DNA of 31,253 nucleotides, taken from IMG/VR virus record IMGVR_UViG_3300022187_000132, positions 1 to 31,253 of that record. One strand, 5' to 3'. The stretch's first letter is position 1; each line of letters opens with the position of its first letter. A program made the position numbers and the translations under genes. This DNA is from a virus. The notes beneath the pieces are model-generated. The model was given only the letters and a program-made list of their open reading frames with translations. It was not told the DNA's origin and did no database searches. Positions 6,984-14,572 of this stretch are shown here, piece after piece.

Positions 6984-7325
6984 CTAGCTAAATTGCTTTG
7001 GTACATATTCTTCTGCAACATTTATACTGATATGGACTGAAGTGTTTGCACTAGCTAGTCCTCTTATCTTATCTGATTTTAATAACCAGAATCCTTCTGT
7101 TATTTGAATAAGACCATTAGGTTTTAATGTGGTTGCCTCTGCTATAGTATGATATGTAGTGTTTGCACTATCATACCAATCTAAACTGAATGTAACTGTA
7201 TTGCCAGATGTATTACTAATAAAAATACTTTTAATATTAGATTTATAGTTGGCAGGTACAGTATAAATATCTTGATTGCTTGTGGTTAAATCTAAACCGA
7301 CTGTTCTTTTTTTAGTTATTATCAT
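6984..7325 (-). CDS. Small beta-rich virion-type protein (113 aa)
   Basis: The protein is a succession of beta strands (DIYTVPAN, IKSIFISNTSGNTVTFSLDWYD, GLIQITEGFWLL), ending VHISINVAEEYVPKQ. Strand order resembles the 109-aa protein at 23979-24308 (N-T-x-x-x-x-V-T followed by a G-rich plateau and a GLASA element), so the two may share a fold. ATG 7325 comes one base after the upstream stop and is my choice; an ATG at 7337 in frame would add four residues and overlap the upstream gene by 11 bases. It is a likely tail or head accessory protein of unknown role. Confidence 0.7.
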   Translation of the reverse strand: MIITKKRTVGLDLTTSNQDIYTVPANYKSNIKSIFISNTSGNTVTFSLDWYDSANTTYHTIAEATTLKPNGLIQITEGFWLLKSDKIRGLASANTSVHISINVAEEYVPKQFS

Positions 7326-7326
7326 G

Positions 7327-8106
7327 TTAATATCCATCCTGTACTAATAATAAATCAAATGAAGCAGAAGCAGAAGAGTTAGAACTTGCCTTTCCAGAAA
7401 CATAGATATCTGACTTTTGAGGTATTACATTGATTGCATTAAAGATAACTGTTGTTTGACCACCTCTGACATCTAAAAATTGTTTTGTTTGAAACGCTGC
7501 GTTAGCAACACTATTATCTCTTTGTATAAATTTAAATTCCATTTCTTGATCTTTACCTGATGATATATTTATAGATAATAAATAACCAGTATAACCTGCA
7601 GGTATGGTATATAGTGTCATAAGTGTTTGACCGTTTCCTTCCGATATAGTTGCTGCTACATCCGAACCACCTGTATAGGTTACAGTAATTGTTCCTTCAT
7701 TATTTCCAGATGAACCTGCTGTTTCTACAGACATTCTAAATACTCTTAAAAAAGTTTGTGTAGTTGTAACCGTAGTTGTTCCATCCATATCAACTGTCTC
7801 TTCAGCCAAATTATAAGAACCATCCAAACCTTGTATTCTTAAAGTTCTAGCACCTGTTCCAGCTACATCGTCATTAGTATCATCACTTACTACATCAACA
7901 GTAACTGCCGAAGATTGCCAAGGATAGTTGTTTCCTGTTTCCCAAATAGTTTCAAAAGAACCTGAACCGATACTAGGATTATATCCAAATTTATTAATCA
8001 TAGAGTAACCAGGAACTTTACCTTGTTGCACCTCTAGATAAAAAGGTATTCCAGATTCACTACCACTAGAGGTAGTAATTAGCATTGGATAGTGGGTTAT
8101 ACTCAT
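7327..8106 (-). CDS. Beta-rich virion structural protein (259 aa)
   Basis: Ser/Thr/Gly-rich with repeated strands throughout, including TLRIQGLDGSYNLAEETVDM at 88-107 and TFLRVFRMSVETAG at 118-131. The C-terminal half (about 160-259) has a jelly-roll-like look. No cysteine, signal peptide or membrane segment is present. Proteins of this kind occur among the structural genes of marine podoviruses and are usually labelled virion protein. Its start overlaps the stop of the 60-aa gene (TAATG at 8104-8108). Position after the lysis block, with small basic proteins on both sides, gives no exact role. Confidence 0.7.
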   Translation of the reverse strand: MSITHYPMLITTSSGSESGIPFYLEVQQGKVPGYSMINKFGYNPSIGSGSFETIWETGNNYPWQSSAVTVDVVSDDTNDDVAGTGARTLRIQGLDGSYNLAEETVDMDGTTTVTTTQTFLRVFRMSVETAGSSGNNEGTITVTYTGGSDVAATISEGNGQTLMTLYTIPAGYTGYLLSINISSGKDQEMEFKFIQRDNSVANAAFQTKQFLDVRGGQTTVIFNAINVIPQKSDIYVSGKASSNSSASASFDLLLVQDGY

Positions 8107-8288
8107 TAAGATCTATATCCCCCACCTGCCTTCTTATATGCTTTAGCTAATGCTTGTGCTTTTCTAGCAGACCATTGGCCTGCACCTGTACCATGTGATG
8201 CCTGTGATTTTATTCTATTAAATATAGTTTTTCTTAATCCAGGTTTAGTATAATTACCTGCTTTATTTACTGTACTTTTATTACTCAT
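8106..8288 (-). CDS. Small basic protein with QWSARKAQxLAKxYKxAGGGY motif (60 aa)
   Basis: The C-terminal half is a helix followed by a Gly-rich end (GQWSARKAQALAKAYKKAGG), a pattern I have seen in many marine phages without an assigned function. The N-terminus is polar (SNKSTVNKAGNYTKPGLRK). The net charge is strongly positive. It overlaps the 216-aa gene by eight bases and the next gene by one base. Confidence 0.75.
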   Translation of the reverse strand: MSNKSTVNKAGNYTKPGLRKTIFNRIKSQASHGTGAGQWSARKAQALAKAYKKAGGGYRS

Positions 8289-8931
8289 CTTTTAACTCCT
8301 TAAAATGATAATCGTAGCTGCCTTCCTCATGCTCATCAGTTATCCATTTAGAACTAGTCTCAACTGACCATCTTCTGCTACTAACTAATCTATTAATAAC
8401 AGGTTTTTCATTAGGGTCAGTGCCCATAGATGCATCAAATACTCTTAATCTATTGTTAGGTTGAATAGCATAATTACCATCTTCTAACTCAAGTACATGA
8501 CCACATTTATGTTGATCTGGTTTTTCTGAATAACCAAAATTTAATTCGTTATAATCTCCACCACACCAATCAATAGTAAATAAGTAAGTACCTTTTCTTT
8601 TTACTTTACGTCTTGATATGTATTGCATTTTACAACCTGCTAATTCATAGAAAGTTGTAACAGCTACATTGTAGCTAAAGCTATCCCACATTACTAATTC
8701 ATTTAGGGGTAATTCTTTTACACCAGGCTCCTTACAAAATGCTGATATAGGGGATCTCCACCATAACCCACCATCTTCCATCATGTAATGAAATAAAGGT
8801 ACTTGATTTGGTATAGAACTAAAACCAAATATAGCACAACCAAAGTATTTATCGTGTGAATCTTTCTGGTCTCTTAAGTAATTACCTCTAACATAGCATT
8901 CTATTATAGGTATGTTAGCATTTAAATACAT
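8281..8931 (-). CDS. Conserved marine-phage protein of unknown function (216 aa)
   Basis: The sequence begins with ANIPIIECYVRGNYLRDQ, includes GCAIFGFSSIPNQVPLFHYM and GGLWWRSPISAFCKEPG, and has LFTIDWC and NYAIQPNNRLRVFD further on. These boxes are a set I recognise from a protein recurring in cyanophage and other marine phage genomes; no function has been settled. It carries five cysteines and many aromatic residues, and looks like a folded cytosolic alpha/beta protein with no signal peptide. In this window it follows the lysis genes with almost no spacer. Confidence 0.75.
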   Translation of the reverse strand: MYLNANIPIIECYVRGNYLRDQKDSHDKYFGCAIFGFSSIPNQVPLFHYMMEDGGLWWRSPISAFCKEPGVKELPLNELVMWDSFSYNVAVTTFYELAGCKMQYISRRKVKRKGTYLFTIDWCGGDYNELNFGYSEKPDQHKCGHVLELEDGNYAIQPNNRLRVFDASMGTDPNEKPVINRLVSSRRWSVETSSKWITDEHEEGSYDYHFKELKDE

Positions 8932-9150
8932 TTATTTTTCACTTATAATTTTGTTTATACTAATACTTCCATCAATATTTTTTTCAAGTTCTGCCTCTAC
9001 TTCGCCACACATAAATCTTTTATTGTTCATTTCTATGTTTCTAGATGCCTCTCTCTTCATCTTTAAACACGTAGATATATCTGGTTGAATACGATGTTCA
9101 ACTAACTGGCCATTTATAAATAAACAAAGTGCAATAACTGTTTGTACCAT
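8932..9150 (-). CDS. Small two-cysteine secreted-type protein (72 aa)
   Basis: A short hydrophobic N-terminus (VQTVIALCLFINGQ) could be an export signal or anchor. The rest is polar and contains a spaced cysteine pair (STCLKMK and RFMCGEV) that could form a disulphide outside the cytoplasm. It overlaps the coiled-coil membrane protein gene by one base (TAATG at 9148-9152). A small exported protein next to a membrane coiled-coil protein is where an outer-membrane spanin subunit would be expected, but there is no clear lipobox. The call stays tentative. Confidence 0.6.
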   Translation of the reverse strand: MVQTVIALCLFINGQLVEHRIQPDISTCLKMKREASRNIEMNNKRFMCGEVEAELEKNIDGSISINKIISEK

Positions 9151-9524
9151 TAATGATCCCCATTTAATTTACCTATATTAGCTCTAACGCTATCTTTTAG
9201 TTTCTCTACATCTATTCGTAGTCTTTCTACATCTGTTTGTAATCTTTCAATATTAACTCTATTGTTCATCATACCATCAACTCTTATCGTTAATTTCTCT
9301 AACCCTTCTGCAATATGTTCTAATAACATAAACTGTTCTTGGTCGATTGGTTTTTGAGCAGATGCCTCTAGTAAATCTTGTTCAAATAATTTGTTAGCCG
9401 TTTCTAATTGATTCAGTCTTTCAATAACCCCAAAGGCAAACCATGCACCAACAACTATTGCAGTTATTAGGCCCAAAAGGTTACGTAAGGGTAACCCTAT
9501 ATTAGTACTTTCATTTATTTTCAT
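9150..9524 (-). CDS. Membrane-anchored coiled-coil protein, inner-spanin-like candidate
   Basis: One N-terminal membrane segment (about 13-34, LRNLLGLITAIVVGAWFAFG) is followed by a long helical region with heptad repeats (35-118, e.g. NRVNIERLQTDVERLRIDVE). This is the layout of an inner-membrane spanin (Rz-type): cytoplasmic start, anchor, periplasmic coiled coil. It sits within the lysis block, downstream of amidase and holin candidates, overlapping neighbours at both ends (ATGA at 9524, TAATG at 9150). I recognise similar N-termini in cyanophage proteins. Function as spanin is inference; a virion or signalling role is possible. Confidence 0.65.
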   Translation of the reverse strand: MKINESTNIGLPLRNLLGLITAIVVGAWFAFGVIERLNQLETANKLFEQDLLEASAQKPIDQEQFMLLEHIAEGLEKLTIRVDGMMNNRVNIERLQTDVERLRIDVEKLKDSVRANIGKLNGDH

Positions 9525-9655
9525 TCTTTATCATGCTCACATTTTTCACATGTACATTCATCACATGTGCATATACCATACTCATCTGCATGGAGTTCAC
9601 CATCAGCATGACAATTATGGTGGCAAGTTTTACATGTTAAATCTAATTCAATCAT
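9521..9655 (-). CDS. 44-aa cysteine-rich miniprotein, probable metal binder
   Basis: The product has eight cysteines (positions 8, 11, 15, 29, 31, 34, 36 and 39) and five histidines in 44 residues. CxxC at 8-11 is followed by HHNC, then a second cluster CTCDECTCEKC. The spacing suits two zinc (or Fe-S) sites. No membrane segment is seen. The frame is bounded by ATGA overlaps on both sides (9655/9652 and 9524/9521), strong evidence that it is a real coding gene despite its size. It lies between the holin candidate and the coiled-coil membrane protein. I do not know a function; I have a weak recollection of comparable Cys-rich mini-ORFs in marine phage lysis regions. Confidence 0.75.
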   Translation of the reverse strand: MIELDLTCKTCHHNCHADGELHADEYGICTCDECTCEKCEHDKE

Positions 9656-9741
9656 TTCTTTTTTCTCTTAAAAAAACTTTCTATCTTTTCAAAAAATAAA
9701 TCTATATATTCAAAAAATTTATATAGTACTTTATCTATCAT
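9652..9741 (-). CDS. 29-aa amphipathic peptide
   Basis: A very short frame starting at ATG 9741, inside the holin-candidate stop (TAATG), and ending at TGA 9652, which overlaps the next ATG. The product is Phe-rich and amphipathic (KFFEYIDLFFEKIESFFK) with a basic KRKKK end, resembling a membrane-binding helix. Its exact fit between two overlap junctions supports translation. It might modulate the holin or simply couple translation to the next gene. Confidence 0.55.
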   Translation of the reverse strand: MIDKVLYKFFEYIDLFFEKIESFFKRKKK

Positions 9742-10118
9742 TATTTTCTTTTAATTAAATCTGTTGCTTTAAGACCATAAACACTAGCTATGACACCTAC
9801 AAAAATTGTTTGATACCAAAAAGGTAACTGAGAAAAATACTCAAAGAACAATTGCATCTTTTCCATAGCTGCTGGATCATCTGAAAATACTGCCCACGCA
9901 AGGAGTACTATGGGAGCCGAGAGTAATAATAAAATAAACTCATCTTTCCAGTCTGAATTTCTAGACTCAAGTAGCTTACCTTGATACTCTGCCTCTCCAT
10001 TTGCCATCTTCTCTGCATGCCTCATTTGTGCATCAGACATTAGCATTTTAGTTTTCTGTCTATTTTGATATATATGGCTACCTGCTTTGAAAGCCATTCC
10101 TAATAAATTAAACCACAT
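9741..10118 (-). CDS. Holin candidate with two membrane segments (125 aa)
   Basis: Residues 1-55 form an amphipathic, polar helix region (SDAQMRHAEKMANGEAEYQG). Two hydrophobic segments follow at about 60-78 (FILLLLSAPIVLLAWAVF) and 99-117 (QTIFVGVIASVYGLK), ending in KRK. I recognise this WKDEF...YGLKATDL layout from marine phage proteins annotated as holin-like or of unknown function. It overlaps the amidase gene by 11 bases, the usual holin/endolysin pairing. It would make the inner-membrane lesion that releases the amidase; the role is inferred from topology and position. Confidence 0.7.
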   Translation of the reverse strand: MWFNLLGMAFKAGSHIYQNRQKTKMLMSDAQMRHAEKMANGEAEYQGKLLESRNSDWKDEFILLLLSAPIVLLAWAVFSDDPAAMEKMQLFFEYFSQLPFWYQTIFVGVIASVYGLKATDLIKRK

Positions 10119-10536
10119 TGTTTTCCTTTAACCATTTTGGCACATCAAATGATGGACATTCTTTTTTGTCATCAACTTGATAGTGACCTATTACTTTTTT
10201 TACTCTATAATCTGACATTAGTTTTTCTAATAATTCTTTTAAAGATTCAAATTGTCTTTCAGTAAAATTATTTTCCCAGCCCATATCTTTAGTACCACCT
10301 CCGACTAATGCCACACCTATTGATGTACCATTAACTGCTACTGCATGGGCCCCAACATAATTAATATCACGACCTTTATCAACATGACCATCCCTTCGTA
10401 TCACAAAGTGATAGCCTATTGTATCAAAGCCTCTATTCTTATGCCATTTTTTTATTTCATCTGCACCAATATCCATAGTATCTGGAGTTTGTGTGCAATG
10501 AATAACTATTGTATCTGTATCTTTTCTAATCTCCAT
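10108..10536 (-). CDS. N-acetylmuramoyl-L-alanine amidase (T7-lysozyme type endolysin)
   Basis: A 142-aa amidase_2 domain with the T7 lysozyme zinc and catalytic set: H13 (VIHCTQTP), Y42 (IGYHFVIRRDG), H118 (GHYQVDD), K125 and C127 (KKECPSFDV). H13, H118 and C127 should bind zinc; Y42 and K125 are catalytic. It cuts the amide bond between muramic acid and the stem peptide. No signal peptide is present, so release needs a holin, which the overlapping downstream gene may supply. I take ATG 10536 as start; a TTG at 10545 would add three residues (MIL) but has no better ribosome site. In T7 the same protein also inhibits the phage RNA polymerase; no such polymerase is visible here. Confidence 0.93.
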   Translation of the reverse strand: MEIRKDTDTIVIHCTQTPDTMDIGADEIKKWHKNRGFDTIGYHFVIRRDGHVDKGRDINYVGAHAVAVNGTSIGVALVGGGTKDMGWENNFTERQFESLKELLEKLMSDYRVKKVIGHYQVDDKKECPSFDVPKWLKENNVV

Positions 10537-10594
10537 AAGAATCAAATAGCCAATCTACGTATCTTTTCCATAGTTTTTTTATAAATCTTAACAT
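10526..10594 (-). CDS. Possible 22-aa basic/aromatic peptide
   Basis: Minus-strand ATG 10594 has GGAG seven bases upstream and opens a 22-codon frame (MLRFIKKLWKRYVDWLFDS plus three residues). It ends at TAG 10526, overlapping the amidase start. The peptide is amphipathic with Trp and Lys, like a small membrane peptide. Evidence is only the ribosome site and tight fit; it may be just a leader that couples translation to the amidase. Confidence 0.35.
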   Translation of the reverse strand: MLRFIKKLWKRYVDWLFDSYGD

Positions 10595-10608
10595 AGGCAC
10601 TCTCCATA

Positions 10609-10821
10609 TTATGATCTTTCCATTGGTTTGCATGCAAAACTAAGATAGATTCTGTCTGCATTTACTCTTTCTTTTCCTAAGTTTTTTATTATGTCAGCAC
10701 TAAGTGTATAACCTTCATGAGCACATTCATAGTGATTATTAAATATCTCATCAACCTGTACTGGCGGCATACAATTTTTATATATGCTAGAGCACATTGT
10801 AATTATTAATAAAAATTTCAT
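10609..10821 (-). CDS. Small secreted-type cysteine protein (70 aa)
   Basis: A hydrophobic N-terminus (KFLLIITMCSS) is followed by a polar body containing spaced cysteines (NCMPPV, YECAHEG, SFACKP). The layout is much like the 72-aa protein at 8932-9150: short export-like start, then a cysteine pair about 30-45 residues apart. The start overlaps the upstream stop (ATGA at 10818-10821). It could be a periplasmic lysis accessory; the family is not recognised. Confidence 0.6.
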   Translation of the reverse strand: MKFLLIITMCSSIYKNCMPPVQVDEIFNNHYECAHEGYTLSADIIKNLGKERVNADRIYLSFACKPMERS

Positions 10822-11036
10822 TTAATAAAATATGTTAATAGAGTTAATAAAACTGCACCCATTCCTGCCATAATTAGATATAACAGTTTATCAACTTTAC
10901 CATGTATTTTATCAATGTCTTCATGCATATGTTTTAAATGATTATTCTTTATAGTGTTGACTTCTTTTTTTAAGCCTGTAATATAACCATAAAGTGATAT
11001 TAAGTGTTCACTGGTTGTTCTAGGCTTCTTAGTCAT
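10818..11036 (-). CDS. XhlA-like membrane protein (72 aa)
   Basis: A polar, helical N-terminal half (about 10-48) ending HLKHMHEDIDKIHGKVDKL leads into one C-terminal membrane segment (51-70, LYLIMAGMGAVLLTLLTYFI) and two final residues. A coiled-coil-like region followed by a C-terminal tail anchor is the pattern of haemolysin XhlA-type proteins found beside phage holins. Position just upstream of the amidase fits lysis. The function is inferred from topology. Confidence 0.65.
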   Translation of the reverse strand: MTKKPRTTSEHLISLYGYITGLKKEVNTIKNNHLKHMHEDIDKIHGKVDKLLYLIMAGMGAVLLTLLTYFIK

Positions 11037-11039
11037 AGA

Positions 11040-14000
11040 TTAATTCTTTCTTTCGAATAGACCTTTAATCTCTTCGAATGGTTCTTTTGGTTGTGAGTAT
11101 GTAGCTTTTTCAAAGTACACCCCATATTTTTTTGAAAGTTCTCTCATTTTTTTAGCAACAACATCTATTTCTTTTTTAGCTGTTTCTCTATTAATTAATC
11201 CTTTTCTATAATCATTTCTATATTTATTTATTTGTTCTTCAAAACCTTTTAATTTTCTTTTTAATTCATAAACTTTACCAGCTTTTAATTTATTTAATTC
11301 TGCTCTTTCAATTTTAAATCCAAGAGTTTGCATTAAAGATACTAACTCACTTTGATCAGCAGTGAATGGTGAATCTAATCCTTTTCTAGTTCTTTCTAAT
11401 TTTTCACTAGAGTATGATCCAGGTAAGAATGGTATGTTAGGAGTTAGTTTATCTAATACTGTATTAAGTCTTATAGGTAAATCTTCTTTAAACATACCTG
11501 TTTGACCTTTTATTTTTTCTGCTCTAAATAAATCATAACCTAACATAGGAAATAGTATTTCACCACCTAAACCAAATGATGGTTGAAATGGTGCAGGTAA
11601 TCCAGGGATCCCTGGTGAACCTAAATCTAATACATCACCACCTGGTACAAATCTTGTTAAGTCTGCATAATAAGATTTTTGCTCATCACCTATTTGTGGC
11701 ATAGGTAATTTAATATTTCTATATGGTAAGAATGGCATACCAAAAAAGCTACCTTGTTTTCTTTCTGGCATAACTGCTCTCTCAGCTTCTTCATCACCAC
11801 CACTAACAAGATCACCCATCTTATTTAAACCATAACCAAGCCCTGCATATTTTGCATACTTCCATGGTCTTACTATTGCAGTTTCTGCAAGTATAGGTAT
11901 AATTCTATATGTGTATGCTAAGAATGGAGTTACTGTATTTCTCATCCAGTTAATAGCAGGAGCATCAATATTGTAATCAATAAATGCTCTTCTAGCATCT
12001 AATGCAGCATCTGCATAACTAAATCCTTTAGCAATTCTATCTTGAAATACTGATAATCTAAATACTGCATCTTCAAACTGATAGAAGTTTGTAAGACTTG
12101 TTAGTATGTTTTTATTTTTAACATCATCAAAAATACCTCTAGCAGCATTAACAGAATTATTAAATGGATCTAAATCATCTGTAAAATTATAAGGAAATGA
12201 AGATCCTACTTTAATATTTTTTAATTCTTGATTTACAAATCCAGCATCAAATACACCATACTTAGTAGCAGCTTCTACTAATTTAGATTTTTGAATAGTA
12301 GCTTTACCATTTTTAGTAATTGCTTTTCCATGTGTAGTTAAAGCAGTCCAAGCAGGTTTTAGATATTTAAAATCTGCATCAATTAAATCATGTAACACAA
12401 AGTTACTCATAACATTGTTTACATGAACTGTTGGATTCCAAGCAGTTTTAGATAGCTTCCAATATGAATTTAAATTTCTATAACCTTTATAAAAAGTATT
12501 AGACTCTGCTCTTACATATCTATTAGCAGCAACTAAATTTTTGTATACTTCTTCTGGTACATATTTACCTGCTAATGCACCATATCTTTGTTTGCTATCA
12601 GTTTTACTGATAACAGTTGTTGGCATTTTTCTGTAATTAATTCTTTCAGCAGCAGGTATATTTCTTATACCGTCATAAACATAATCTTGTTTAGCTATGT
12701 TTTGATAAAATCTATATTGACTTATAGTTTCTGCAAAACCTCTACCTGTTTCAGCTATAGCAAATGATGCATCTTCTATTTCACCTAAGCCTACTCTTTG
12801 TGGTTTAGTATACTCCCATCTTATTTGTACATCATCTGTCTTTTTTAATTTTTTAAATTCTTTTTGTGATGTGCCTAATAATTCCCAACCTCTATGACCT
12901 TTAATTAATTTCTTTTTACCTTCTACTTGTCTAAATAAACCAGTCTTTTTATCTGCATCTAATGAAGTAGTTGTATATGCTTTTTGATTTTTATATATTT
13001 TATTGTATTCTTCTTTACTTACTGTAAGTGTAGCACCTCTGTTTCTTAGTTCTTCTCCAAATGGTCTATCTTCTAACTTACCTTTATATGATCTTTTTAA
13101 ATATATATTTTTATTTCTTTGGAATGTCTGTGGGGATATTAATCCCATATCCACGTACTCTTGTGCAATTTCTGTAATTAAGTCTCTAGATTCTTTATTT
13201 AATTTATTTAACGTGCCTGGCTTAAGACCATACTTAATATCACCTTCAAGCATATTAAATAATATCTTTTGTTCATCTGGCTGTAATTGTAATTTAATTT
13301 TATTAGCAAGAAAAGAAAATCTCATGCCAATATGATTAGCAAAACCTTGTGCTTCACCTTTTAATTTTTTAAAATCTTTAGGTAATTTATAACCATCAAT
13401 AAAGTTTCTACCTAAAATATCACCAATACTTTCAGTAACTTCAATTGCTTCTTCTTCTTTACCAAAAGTTCTTTGTACTTTAATTCTTTTAATACCGCCT
13501 AAACCTACAGCACCTGCAACAGCACTAGTAAATGCAACTCCTAATTTAGTTCCAATAGGTGCTTCCTCATCTGTAAATGCATAACCTGTTACACCACCTG
13601 TTAATGCACCCCCTGCTTCTGCACCATATTCACCATTAGTAATATAATTTAATGCAGGTTTACCAAACTTTTGCTCATATGGTTTTAATATATTTTCTCT
13701 AAAAAATAATCTAGGGCCTCTTAATAATTTACTTTTATCTTGAGGTAAATCTTCTAAATCTTCTATTTTTACATCTGTAATTTTTTTTCTAGCAAAAGCA
13801 TCTCTATCTTTTTTACCTGCTTCATTAGTTAATTTAACTTTTTGATATTGTGCATCTGCTTGTGATTTAATACTAGGTGCATCTAAACCAGGAATACCTA
13901 AGGATTCTCTAGTAAATACTTTTTCACCTTTTATTTTTTTACCAACACCTGCTATGATAGGAGATACAATAGTACCACCAATAGCACTAGCTGCAGCTTG

Positions 14001-14561
14001 TTTTGCTCTAGTATCTAATAAAGATTCTTCATCTACATAACCTAATCCACCTGCAATACCAGAAGATACAAAACCATACTTAGCAGCTTTATATAATGTT
14101 CTAGCTTTTGTTACAGGTATTAACCATCCTGCAGGATCTAATAATGCACTACCAAAATATGCAGCAGCAACCATATAGTTAGTACTACCATCTGGGTCTT
14201 GCATATATTCATATAGCTTCTTTTGATCTGCTTTCATTTGCTCAGCATCAATTCCAGCTATTTGTTTTACACCTCTATAAGTATCTGTAAAACCTAATTT
14301 AGTAGCAAACTTTACTTTTTCCCAAAGATCTTGATCATCATCAATATCTTCTTTTTGTACATTTGGTTTTAAATCATCAAACATTCCTGGTTTATCTATA
14401 TCAGAAAAATCTATTTTTTCACCAGGATTACCTTGTGTAGTTAATTTAAATTTTTGTTGTTGATTTTTAGGCAATAGGTCACTAAACATTCCCTGATTAA
14501 TTTCAATATTATCAGGTAGCTTAGGGCCTTTAGCCTTTATATCATCAAACAATCCAGCCAT
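11040..14561 (-). CDS. Giant internal virion / DNA-ejection protein (1173 aa)
   Basis: By far the largest gene. The N-terminus repeats a short motif three times (GLFDDI at 3-8, GMFSDL at 24-29, GMFDDL at 59-64) in a disordered acidic region. Hydrophobic or glycine-rich stretches follow at about 128-150, 163-176 and 188-206, and again near 300-355 (GGALTGGVTGYAF, LGVAFTSAVAGAVGLGG). The middle is Lys- and Tyr-rich and helical; a membrane-like piece occurs near residue 890 (NTVTPFLAYTYRIIPILAETA). The C-terminus is a charged helix. Size, membrane-active segments and place between structural and lysis genes match internal core proteins such as T7 gp16, but I see no transglycosylase motif. Some features resemble large polyvalent phage proteins. 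ATG 14561. Confidence 0.65.
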   Translation of the reverse strand: MAGLFDDIKAKGPKLPDNIEINQGMFSDLLPKNQQQKFKLTTQGNPGEKIDFSDIDKPGMFDDLKPNVQKEDIDDDQDLWEKVKFATKLGFTDTYRGVKQIAGIDAEQMKADQKKLYEYMQDPDGSTNYMVAAAYFGSALLDPAGWLIPVTKARTLYKAAKYGFVSSGIAGGLGYVDEESLLDTRAKQAAASAIGGTIVSPIIAGVGKKIKGEKVFTRESLGIPGLDAPSIKSQADAQYQKVKLTNEAGKKDRDAFARKKITDVKIEDLEDLPQDKSKLLRGPRLFFRENILKPYEQKFGKPALNYITNGEYGAEAGGALTGGVTGYAFTDEEAPIGTKLGVAFTSAVAGAVGLGGIKRIKVQRTFGKEEEAIEVTESIGDILGRNFIDGYKLPKDFKKLKGEAQGFANHIGMRFSFLANKIKLQLQPDEQKILFNMLEGDIKYGLKPGTLNKLNKESRDLITEIAQEYVDMGLISPQTFQRNKNIYLKRSYKGKLEDRPFGEELRNRGATLTVSKEEYNKIYKNQKAYTTTSLDADKKTGLFRQVEGKKKLIKGHRGWELLGTSQKEFKKLKKTDDVQIRWEYTKPQRVGLGEIEDASFAIAETGRGFAETISQYRFYQNIAKQDYVYDGIRNIPAAERINYRKMPTTVISKTDSKQRYGALAGKYVPEEVYKNLVAANRYVRAESNTFYKGYRNLNSYWKLSKTAWNPTVHVNNVMSNFVLHDLIDADFKYLKPAWTALTTHGKAITKNGKATIQKSKLVEAATKYGVFDAGFVNQELKNIKVGSSFPYNFTDDLDPFNNSVNAARGIFDDVKNKNILTSLTNFYQFEDAVFRLSVFQDRIAKGFSYADAALDARRAFIDYNIDAPAINWMRNTVTPFLAYTYRIIPILAETAIVRPWKYAKYAGLGYGLNKMGDLVSGGDEEAERAVMPERKQGSFFGMPFLPYRNIKLPMPQIGDEQKSYYADLTRFVPGGDVLDLGSPGIPGLPAPFQPSFGLGGEILFPMLGYDLFRAEKIKGQTGMFKEDLPIRLNTVLDKLTPNIPFLPGSYSSEKLERTRKGLDSPFTADQSELVSLMQTLGFKIERAELNKLKAGKVYELKRKLKGFEEQINKYRNDYRKGLINRETAKKEIDVVAKKMRELSKKYGVYFEKATYSQPKEPFEEIKGLFERKN

Positions 14562-14572
14562 GTAATTAAGTA

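Noticed and set aside
10345-10584. 79-codon plus-strand frame opposite the amidase
   Set aside because: Antisense shadow; the amidase carries all active-site residues on the minus strand.
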